IMG/VR virus record: IMGVR_UViG_3300042549_004390
Location: 1 to 38,716 of that record
DNA length: 38,716 bases
Direction: 5' to 3' (one strand)
Source of the DNA: a virus
Positions 5,834-12,253 of the stretch are shown in pieces. The notes beneath the pieces are model-generated. The model saw only the letters and a program-made list of their open reading frames with translations. It searched no databases and had not been told where the DNA came from. Position 1 is the stretch's first letter. Every line of letters begins with the position of its first letter. The translations under genes and the position numbers were made by a program.

Positions 5834-7797
5834 TGTCGACGCTGTGGCTGGACCTCGAAACCTACAGCACGACCCCCATCAAGCAGGGCGCGCACAGGTA
5901 CGCCGAGGCAGCCGAGGTGTTGCTGGTGGCCGTCGCACTGGACGACGAGCCGGTAGCGGTCTGGGACACGCAGGACCGGCCAGACTGGCGCTTCGACCTG
6001 CAGCGCCTCATCAACGACGCCGACACCATCGTCATCCACAACAGCGCGTTCGACCGGACGGTGCTGCGCCACAACGGCGTGCACGTACCCGTGGAGAAGA
6101 TCGAGGACACGATGGTCATCGCGCTCGCGCACAGCCTGCCGGCGTCGCTGGGCAGCCTCTGCGACGTGCTGGGCGTACCGCAAGATAAGGCTAAAGACAA
6201 AGCCGGTCGACGGTTTATACAGCTATTCACGAAGCCGTGTCCCAAGAACTGGAAAACCCGGCGCGCAACACGGGAGACACACCCAGATGAGTGGACAGCC
6301 TTCATCGAATACGCCCGTCTCGATGTGGACGCGATGCGAAACATACATGGACGCATGCCGGCTTGGAACAATTCACACGGTGAGCGGCACCTTTGGGGAC
6401 TTGACCAAAGAATTAACGACCGTGGTGTCGCCATCGATCTTCAGTTCGCAGGCGCCGCAATTCGAGCTTTTCAACGAGCTACACGATCTCTGGCCGCTCG
6501 TGCGTCCCATCTGACCGGGGGCGACGTGTCGTCGACGACGCAGCGCCAGCGCTTCCTCGACTACATGCGCGACGCCCGGGGCTTCGAGACGGAGGACCTG
6601 ACCAAGGGCACCGTGGAGACGCTGCTCAAGGGCACGCTGGACCCGCACGTCCGCGAGCTGCTGGAGATCCGCCAGCAGGCCTCAGCCACGTCACCGGCGA
6701 AGTTCGGCGTCCTGATCGGCTCGACGTCCACCGACGGCCGCCTGCGCGGCACCGTGCAGTTCTGCGGCGCCGGGCGCACCGGCCGCGACGCGGGGCGGAT
6801 ATTCCAGCCCCAGAACCTGCCGCGTTCGCCCGACTGGTTCGACGGGGACGTGCAGGAGGCCACGATTGCGGCGTTCAAGTACGACTGCGAGGACATCATA
6901 TACGACAATGTCAGCGAGCGCTGCGCCTTCGCCGTGCGCGGCGCGCTGGTGGCCGAGCCCGGCAACAAGCTCGTCATTGCCGACCTGTCGAACATCGAGG
7001 GCCGCGTACTGGCGTGGCTGGCGGACGAGCGGTGGAAGATCGAGGCGTTCAAGCTGTATGATCGCGGCGAGGGGCCCGACCTGTACAAGGTCACCGCAGG
7101 CGTCATCCTCGGCAAAGATCCGCAGGAGGTCACCAAGGCCGAGCGCCAGACGCAGGGCAAGGTGCCCGAGTTGGCTGGGGGCTACGGTGGCGGGCTGGGC
7201 GCGTACCGCAAGATGGGCGGCGACGTGTTCAACGCCATGGACGACGACGAGATCATGACAATCGTGCGCGGCTGGCGCAAGGCACACCCGGCGACGAAGA
7301 AGCTGTGGTACGACGTCGAGGGCGCCGTCCGTTCGGCGGTGCTCACGCCCGGCGACAGCTTCGACGTGCGCGGCCTGCTGCGGGTAGACACGGCGAGCGG
7401 CCCCGACACCGTCGGCTACGTCCGCATCCGCCTGCCGAGCGGCCGCTATCTCTGCTACCGCAACCTGCACAAGGATGACGCGGGCAAGCTGCTGTATGAG
7501 GGCGTCGACCAGTACACACGCCAGTGGAAGCTGCTGGAGACGTACTACGGCAAGCTGGTGGAGAATGTCGTGCAGGCAATCGCCCGCGACGTCTTCATGA
7601 CCGGCCTGCGCAAGGCCGAGGAGGCTGGCTACCCGGTCGTCCTGCGCGTGCATGATGAACTGGTTTGCGAGGTGCCGGACGACCCGTCGTTTACCGACGC
7701 GGCGTTGTCGGCTATGATGTCCACCAACCCAAGCTGGGCAATCGGCCTGCCACTGGCGGCGGCGGGGTTTGAGGCGCGGCGCTATAGGAAGGGTTGA
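5833..7797 (+). CDS. family A DNA polymerase with 3'-5' exonuclease
   Basis: A 654-aa replicative polymerase. The N-terminal DEDD exonuclease has WLDLETYS (D7, E9), IVIHNSAFDRTVL and YARLDVDAM. The polymerase domain shows motif A, IADLSNIEGRVLAWLA (D384); motif B, QGKVPELAGGYGGG (K443, Y451); and motif C, RVHDELVCEV (H607-D608-E609). This is the typical short phage Pol I arrangement without a 5' nuclease. The frame is open upstream to 5443, but that extension is Arg-rich shadow sequence over the preceding gene, so ATG 5833 is chosen; it starts MSTLWLDLE, as expected. It copies the phage genome together with the primase-helicase. Confidence 0.93.
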   Translation: MSTLWLDLETYSTTPIKQGAHRYAEAAEVLLVAVALDDEPVAVWDTQDRPDWRFDLQRLINDADTIVIHNSAFDRTVLRHNGVHVPVEKIEDTMVIALAHSLPASLGSLCDVLGVPQDKAKDKAGRRFIQLFTKPCPKNWKTRRATRETHPDEWTAFIEYARLDVDAMRNIHGRMPAWNNSHGERHLWGLDQRINDRGVAIDLQFAGAAIRAFQRATRSLAARASHLTGGDVSSTTQRQRFLDYMRDARGFETEDLTKGTVETLLKGTLDPHVRELLEIRQQASATSPAKFGVLIGSTSTDGRLRGTVQFCGAGRTGRDAGRIFQPQNLPRSPDWFDGDVQEATIAAFKYDCEDIIYDNVSERCAFAVRGALVAEPGNKLVIADLSNIEGRVLAWLADERWKIEAFKLYDRGEGPDLYKVTAGVILGKDPQEVTKAERQTQGKVPELAGGYGGGLGAYRKMGGDVFNAMDDDEIMTIVRGWRKAHPATKKLWYDVEGAVRSAVLTPGDSFDVRGLLRVDTASGPDTVGYVRIRLPSGRYLCYRNLHKDDAGKLLYEGVDQYTRQWKLLETYYGKLVENVVQAIARDVFMTGLRKAEEAGYPVVLRVHDELVCEVPDDPSFTDAALSAMMSTNPSWAIGLPLAAAGFEARRYRKG

Positions 7798-7994
7798 TGT
7801 TCACGCAGCTCGACCCCTCGATCCCGATGGACACCCCGAAGGGGCGCGGGCTGGCGTTGGCCGTTATCGATTACGGCCTCGAACACAACCTGCTTTGGGT
7901 CGTCGCGGTCGACGAGACGCGCGAGATATGGTGCGTGCCCAATGCCGACGTGCGCGTGCAGCCGAACTGGTCGGCGGGAAGGCCGCCACCATGA
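7797..7994 (+). CDS. 65-aa hypothetical protein
   Basis: Begins MFTQLDPSIPMDTPKGRG and contains a compact alpha/beta pattern (LALAVIDYGLEHNLLWVVAV, then REIWCVPNADVRVQPN). Small proteins of this type, with the PKGRG and WVV segments, are common beside polymerase genes in phages, but I know of no function. The ATG at 7797 shares a base with the polymerase stop (TGATG); a TTG just before it is possible. The stop overlaps the nuclease start (ATGA at 7991-7994), placing it firmly in the replication operon. Confidence 0.65.
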   Translation: MFTQLDPSIPMDTPKGRGLALAVIDYGLEHNLLWVVAVDETREIWCVPNADVRVQPNWSAGRPPP

Positions 7995-8287
7995 CCCCCG
8001 CCAGCAAGCTGCAGGACCACCTGAAGAAGCTCGTGCAGGGCAGCGGGGGCCAGTACCGCAAGGTGCGCTGGGAGAACCGCAACGGGTGCCCTGACTGCTA
8101 CATCTGGTGGACGTGGCCGCGCGCCGCCTTCGTGGAGGTCAAGGCCGACGGCGACCGTCTCAGCGGCCACCAGCAGCGCGAGATCGAGCGCATGCGGGCC
8201 GACGGCGTCCCGGTGTTCATCGCCCGGTCGATGGAGGACATCGACGATATCGTGAAAATAGTTAGGGAGGGGGGTTGCAACCTCTGA
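7991..8287 (+). CDS. VRR-NUC domain nuclease
   Basis: A 98-aa stand-alone VRR-NUC protein (PD-(D/E)XK superfamily). Visible motifs are GCPDCYIWW (G32, P34, D35) and FVEVKADGDRLSGHQQRE (E49-V-K51, then a Gln-rich helix), then VPVFIARS. Phage members act as Holliday-junction or flap-type nucleases. ATG 7991 overlaps the previous stop and gives the usual short length. The end of the gene overlaps the second copy of the 46-nt leader element (8275-8320), so regulatory and coding information share the last dozen bases. Confidence 0.88.
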   Translation: MTPASKLQDHLKKLVQGSGGQYRKVRWENRNGCPDCYIWWTWPRAAFVEVKADGDRLSGHQQREIERMRADGVPVFIARSMEDIDDIVKIVREGGCNL

Positions 8288-8320
8288 TTGCATGTGCGAG
8301 AAGGGTTCATCAGCAACGCA
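8275..8320 (+). promoter_or_regulatory. 46-nt conserved leader element, copy 2
   Basis: Same length as, and 36/46 identical to, 2145-2190. The dyad arms (TGCAA and TTGCA) are kept although the six bases after TTGCAA all differ from the first copy. TGCGAGA and TCATCAGCAACGCA are identical. It starts within the last codons of the VRR-NUC gene and ends 16 bases before the small gene at 8337. The frame of that gene is open back to an ATG at 8292 inside the element. Confidence 0.55.
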
Positions 8321-8336
8321 AACAGGGACTAAGCAA

Positions 8337-8768
8337 ATGGCACTTTCACTCTCTTATCGCGACGATCTGGTCGATCTGGGTCGTGACGAAGACGGTTCAG
8401 TTATCGTGGGTCGTTCGTTTTACGTAGTAGCAGAAGACGAAGCCGGTCATCGTTGGGCGCACGCTCATTCGTTTCTGGATCATGCCGAGCGTTACGATGC
8501 CGAGGAAGGCCTTCATTATTGGGCGCGTCGTTGGGACAACGAAGCTGAAGACGCAGTCGCCGCTCTTCTGGCTCGTATCGAAGCCGCTGTGGCCGCCGGT
8601 CGTCGTCTGGACGCCGCTCATTGGGTCGAGGTCGATCCGGCGTATGGCTCGGCTGCTTATCAGGATTTGGCCGCCGTCGGTTACTTCGCCGCTCGTGAGC
8701 GTCACGAGGCTCGCGAAGCAGGCGAAGCGGTCCCCTTCGATCAGCTTTGCGATTATCATTTTGCGTGA
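8337..8768 (+). CDS. 143-aa hypothetical protein with divergent codon use
   Basis: An acidic protein starting MALSLSYRDDLVDLGRDEDG; I do not recognise the family. It is rich in Trp, His and Ala helices (HYWARRWDNEAEDAVAALLA). Its codons differ sharply from its neighbours: Arg is mostly CGT, His CAT, and Val, Tyr and Asp often end in T, whereas adjacent genes prefer C or G. This suggests recent transfer or selection for high early expression. ATG 8337 is preferred; an in-frame ATG at 8292 would add 15 residues encoded by the leader element. A strong hairpin follows the stop. Possibly a host-takeover protein, by position and composition only. Confidence 0.6.
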   Translation: MALSLSYRDDLVDLGRDEDGSVIVGRSFYVVAEDEAGHRWAHAHSFLDHAERYDAEEGLHYWARRWDNEAEDAVAALLARIEAAVAAGRRLDAAHWVEVDPAYGSAAYQDLAAVGYFAARERHEAREAGEAVPFDQLCDYHFA

Positions 8769-8773
8769 GGCGC

Positions 8774-8793
8774 GTGGGGGCTTCGGCCCCCAC
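8774..8793 (+). terminator. GC-rich UUCG hairpin after the 8337 gene
   Basis: A perfect 8-bp stem GTGGGGGC/GCCCCCAC closes a TTCG tetraloop, six bases past the stop. No T tract follows, so it may be a weak terminator or an mRNA-stabilising hairpin at the 3' end of the small gene. Confidence 0.5.
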
Positions 8794-8811
8794 CAACTTG
8801 GAGACACCGAC

Positions 8812-8991
8812 ATGACCATCAACAAAAACTACAAAGACCGGACGATCAGTTTCGAGTGCGATACCTGTGGAGACGAGTATGAGGCCGACGGCCTCAACTT
8901 CTACGACGCCTACGATGACTACAAGCAAAACGGCGGCATCGCGCGCCTTGTCGGCGGGGATTGGGAGCACACCTGCGAGAACTGTAAGTGA
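8812..8991 (+). CDS. small zinc-ribbon protein
   Basis: A 59-aa acidic protein with two Cys pairs, C16/C19 (CDTC) and C55/C58 (CENC), spaced to bind one zinc ion. Between them lies a Tyr/Asp-rich stretch (NFYDAYDDYKQNGG). A ribosome site (TTGGAG) precedes ATG 8812. Its stop overlaps the GTG start of the helicase (GTGA at 8988-8991), so the two are coupled. Such phage zinc ribbons often act as helicase or polymerase accessory factors; this is inferred from context. Confidence 0.65.
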   Translation: MTINKNYKDRTISFECDTCGDEYEADGLNFYDAYDDYKQNGGIARLVGGDWEHTCENCK

Positions 8992-10346
8992 CCTTCACCC
9001 CTCACGACTACCAGCAGGAGGCAATGGCGCACCTGTACAACGTGCGCCGGAGCGCCCTGTGGATGCCCATGGGCGGCGGGAAGACCGTCAGCACCCTGAC
9101 GGCGCTGGACAACCTGTCCCTCGTCGAGGACGTGTTCCCCGCGCTGGTGCTGGCCCCTCTGCGCGTCGCCCGGTCGACGTGGCCGGACGAGGTCGCCAAG
9201 TGGCCGCACCTGTCCCACCTGCGCGTGTCCGTCGTCACCGGCACGCCGAAGCAGCGGCAGGCGGCGCTCGACGTCCCGGCCGACATCTACACAACGAACT
9301 ACGACAACCTTGTGTGGCTCCGGGAGGCGCTGGGCGACGCATGGCCGTTCCGAACGGTCGTCGCCGACGAGTTCACGCGGCTGAAGTCTTTCCGCATCAG
9401 GCAGGGCGGCTCACGCGCCCGGGCGCTGGGGCAGGTGGCACACACGCACGTCGGCCGCTTCATCGGCCTGACGGGCACGCCGGCACCGAACGGCGTCAAG
9501 GATCTGTGGGGCCAGATCTGGTTCCTCGACAAGGGCGAGCGGCTGGGCCGCACGTTCAGTGCCTTCGTGTCTCGCTGGTTCTTCAAGGGCCGCGACGGGT
9601 TCAGCCTCATCCCCTACGAACACGCGCAGAGAGAGGTCGAGGAGCGGCTGCGCGACATCTGCCTGACCGTGCGCGGCCTGCCGGTCGACAAGCCCATCAC
9701 CAGCCCGATCTACATCGACCTGCCGCCGGCAGCGCGCCGCGCGTATGACGAGATGGAGGAGGAGATGTACACGATCCTCAACAGAGAGGGCGTCGAGGCG
9801 GCCAACGCCGCCGTGCGGACGCAGAAGTGCCTGCAGCTCGCCAACGGTGCGATGTACACCGATGAGTACGGCAACTGGCAGGCCGTGCACGACGCGAAGC
9901 TGGACGCGCTTGAGAGCGTCATTGAGGAGGCGAATGGCGCCCCCGTCTTGGTGGCCTATAACTTCAAGCACGATCTGGAGCGCCTGCGGGGCCGGTTCCG
10001 TCAGGGCCGAATGTTGGACGCCGACCCGCAGACGATCAGGGACTGGAACGCCGGCCGGATCTCGATCCTCTTCGCACACCCGGCGTCGGCAGGACACGGG
10101 CTGAACCTCGCCGACGGCGGCAACATCCTCGCCTTCTACGGGGTCAACTGGAACCTTGAGGAGCACATGCAGATCATCGAGCGGATCGGCCCGATGCGTC
10201 AGAAGCAGGCCGGGTACGACAGGCCGGTGTTCATCTACCCGATCCTCGCCCGCCACACGGTCGATGATCTCGTCATGGACCGCCTGTCGTCGAAGAAGAG
10301 CATTCAAGAAATCTTATTGGAAGCGATGAAGAGGAAAGCGAAATGA
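8988..10346 (+). CDS. SNF2-type superfamily 2 helicase/ATPase
   Basis: A 452-aa DEAD-like ATPase. Motifs in order: Q-like N-terminus (FTPHDYQQEAM), Walker A MGGGKT (K32), motif Ia-like LVLAPLRVA, Walker B VVADEFTRLKS (DEFT rather than DEAH), motif III LTGTPAPNG, motif V-like GHGLNLADGG and motif VI IIERIGPMRQ. The arrangement is that of phage SNF2-like helicases, which may remodel replication forks or remove bound proteins. In motif VI, GPM stands where RxxR spacing is usual, so catalysis should not be assumed unchanged. GTG 8988 overlaps the preceding stop. Confidence 0.88.
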   Translation: MTFTPHDYQQEAMAHLYNVRRSALWMPMGGGKTVSTLTALDNLSLVEDVFPALVLAPLRVARSTWPDEVAKWPHLSHLRVSVVTGTPKQRQAALDVPADIYTTNYDNLVWLREALGDAWPFRTVVADEFTRLKSFRIRQGGSRARALGQVAHTHVGRFIGLTGTPAPNGVKDLWGQIWFLDKGERLGRTFSAFVSRWFFKGRDGFSLIPYEHAQREVEERLRDICLTVRGLPVDKPITSPIYIDLPPAARRAYDEMEEEMYTILNREGVEAANAAVRTQKCLQLANGAMYTDEYGNWQAVHDAKLDALESVIEEANGAPVLVAYNFKHDLERLRGRFRQGRMLDADPQTIRDWNAGRISILFAHPASAGHGLNLADGGNILAFYGVNWNLEEHMQIIERIGPMRQKQAGYDRPVFIYPILARHTVDDLVMDRLSSKKSIQEILLEAMKRKAK

Positions 10347-10681
10347 ATTACCAGTGTGGCATATGCGACGCGTTTTACTGGGATCTGGCCGGCGCCGAGG
10401 CCGATGCGGCGCTCGCCAAGCTGACCGGTGGCAGCTCTGACTATTACAAGGTGCGCGTCGAGAGGCCGACGTCCGGCGGCGAGCCGTACATGGCAGAGTG
10501 CAACGACATCATCGAGGCGTTGTGCATGGAGTACGACGTGGCGAATGCGTTCAAGGCGGCGTGGCGCGTGGCCGCGCTACGTCAAGGTCACGGCAAGCCG
10601 GGGCAGGACAGCGCGCGGTACGACGGCGAGAAGATCGTGTTTTTTGGGCAGCGAATTGTGGAACGGGAGAACGGGAAGTGA
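10343..10681 (+). CDS. 112-aa hypothetical phage protein
   Basis: Starts MNYQCGICDAFYWDLAGAEA; C5 and C8 form a CxxC pair, with no clear second pair. The segment MAECNDIIEALCMEYDVANAFKAAWR recalls a widespread small phage protein found near replication genes, usually described only as hypothetical. It is coupled to the helicase by ATGA (10343-10346) and to the next gene by GTGA (10678-10681). Function unknown. Confidence 0.68.
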   Translation: MNYQCGICDAFYWDLAGAEADAALAKLTGGSSDYYKVRVERPTSGGEPYMAECNDIIEALCMEYDVANAFKAAWRVAALRQGHGKPGQDSARYDGEKIVFFGQRIVERENGK

Positions 10682-10833
10682 GTGAATACGAATGCTACGA
10701 GCGCGTGCTGCGCGAGTTGGGGCTTCCGCGAACACGGGAAAACTATCTCTACGTGCTGTACGACGGCAACCTACCCGAGGACTGGGACGAAGAAGCCGAG
10801 GAGCAGTTGCCCCCCGACCTCCGCATCATTTGA
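10678..10833 (+). CDS. 51-aa acidic protein, last + strand gene
   Basis: From GTG 10678, with GGGAG about 10 bases upstream, the product begins MSEYECYERVLRELGLPRTR and ends with an acidic, Pro-containing tail (EQLPPDLRII). It is not recognised. Its stop (10831-10833) lies inside the 3' end of the converging - strand gene, so the two transcription arms overlap by 8 bp with no spacer or terminator between them. Confidence 0.6.
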   Translation: MSEYECYERVLRELGLPRTRENYLYVLYDGNLPEDWDEEAEEQLPPDLRII

Positions 10834-12253
10834 CCTGAAACATCCTGCGCACAGGCTTGCCGAGTAACTCCGCGATCTTGTACCGAGCGTCATCTGGCGA
10901 GCTAGAAGTGCGCCAGATGTCCGAGACGGCTTGTTTCAATTCTGCTGTTTTCTTGTTTTGACCCCACAAATCTCTAACACCTTCCCACGTTGCTGATTGC
11001 ACTTCGCGGGGTGCGCTGAAGCCCATCTCCCTCGCGGCCAGAGTGTGCATGTCGGACAAGGGGCCATAAAGCCCTTTTGAGCCGGTGACTGCGCTGTCGG
11101 CAGCGCCGGGTGCGCCACCAGCACCGGGGCCAAGACCCATACCTCGGTACACAATGGGGTCGTCACCACCGCCGGGAAACAGGCTGGCGGCCCCCGCGCT
11201 GTGCGTGTCAATCGTTGAGATTGGCGCTTCGCTATAGGGATTGGCGATGTTGTTGTAGAATGACGGAACTTTGCCGCCACCCAAAAGTTGCGAGTTGATG
11301 CTCTCGATGGATGGGTTATCCATGATGCTCAACGCTTTGGAAATGACATCGCCGCTACCCCATGTGATGTTGCTGTACGGGTCGCCATACTCGCCGGACA
11401 GGTTGATGCGGTTTACCATCGGGTCGTTTCGCGTCGCGTCGGCGAGGGAAACGCGCGCAAACTTGGCAAACTTGTCGGGCAGTTCTTCGTAAGGCATCGC
11501 CGCAATTCTTGCGGCGTAGTCCGGCCCGAGTTTCGCAATGGCGCCCGGGGTTTTCATGTTTGCAATTCGGTTTTCGATGTACCGGCGCGCTTCTTGCGGA
11601 TCGACAGAAAAGCGATCTTTGTACATGTCCATGAGGCGATCAAGTCTGCCGACATTGATGTCCCACGGGGTTTGCGGCGATGTTACCGCAGCCACGCCGT
11701 ACCCGGCTTCTGGCGGAAGCCCCGCGCGTGCTGCCGCTCTTTCAGAGACAAGTTTTGCCGTGGGGTACCAGCCGCGAGCTGCTTCAACTTTTTCAGCCGG
11801 CATCAAGTCGTTCATGATGAACTTGAGATTGTCCGCGCCTCGGCGAAGGCTTTCCGCGTAAATGGTTTCGGGGTCCAGCCCTTCAGTTCCGCGCATGAAC
11901 GGTTCTTCGGAGAGCATCCGCATGTTGGTGCCAAATGCCTTTGGCGCAGCCCGCAACGCTTCCCCGCTTTGAATAAGGAGCTGCTCGTCAGGGTTTCCTG
12001 AGACACCGTAGTTGGGCGGAGTGGGGCGCCGCGTGCTTACCATGTGCGGGCTTTCGGCTCCGGCGAGTTGTGCTCGGGTCCGAACAGCCAGAGGTGCCTT
12101 GGCGCGTGCGGCTGCCTTGGCCACCGGCGCAGCCGCCTTAGCAGCGCGTGCCGCTGGCTTGGCAACCTTCGCGGCAGCCTCCACCAACTTAGCGGCCTCC
12201 TCGGCCTTCTTTGCCGCTTTGGCGGCCTTTACGGCGAAGCTCATGATACCCAT
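10826..12253 (-). CDS. putative ejected protein with Ala/Lys-rich tail and SFYNNI domain
   Basis: A 475-aa protein, last gene of the late arm. Residues about 5-55 are an Ala/Lys-rich, coiled-coil-like basic tail resembling histone H1 or bacterial Hc1-type tails. The body contains SFYNNI (about 331-336), STIDTH (H351) and EVQSATWEGVRDLW, a motif set I recall from phage proteins of unknown function (DUF7178-like; from memory). The ATG shares a base with the upstream stop (TAATG), and the adjacent genes encode large virion-type proteins. I infer it is packaged or ejected with DNA. A start further upstream is possible but lies in the previous gene. Confidence 0.6.
   Translation of the reverse strand: MGIMSFAVKAAKAAKKAEEAAKLVEAAAKVAKPAARAAKAAAPVAKAAARAKAPLAVRTRAQLAGAESPHMVSTRRPTPPNYGVSGNPDEQLLIQSGEALRAAPKAFGTNMRMLSEEPFMRGTEGLDPETIYAESLRRGADNLKFIMNDLMPAEKVEAARGWYPTAKLVSERAAARAGLPPEAGYGVAAVTSPQTPWDINVGRLDRLMDMYKDRFSVDPQEARRYIENRIANMKTPGAIAKLGPDYAARIAAMPYEELPDKFAKFARVSLADATRNDPMVNRINLSGEYGDPYSNITWGSGDVISKALSIMDNPSIESINSQLLGGGKVPSFYNNIANPYSEAPISTIDTHSAGAASLFPGGGDDPIVYRGMGLGPGAGGAPGAADSAVTGSKGLYGPLSDMHTLAAREMGFSAPREVQSATWEGVRDLWGQNKKTAELKQAVSDIWRTSSSPDDARYKIAELLGKPVRRMFQVK

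Noticed and set aside
10988-11009. A copy of the leader core (CGTTGCTGAT...CTTCGCGG) near 10988.
   Set aside because: It encodes the EVQSAT stretch of the 475-aa protein, so the match is explained by coding and lowers the weight of the RNA-pairing idea.
11288-12001. Long + strand frames across the late arm (e.g. 11288-12001, 12613-13416, 20048-21058, 25874-26932).
   Set aside because: They are mirror frames of well-supported - strand genes, with Arg/Ala-rich biased composition and no recognisable motifs.
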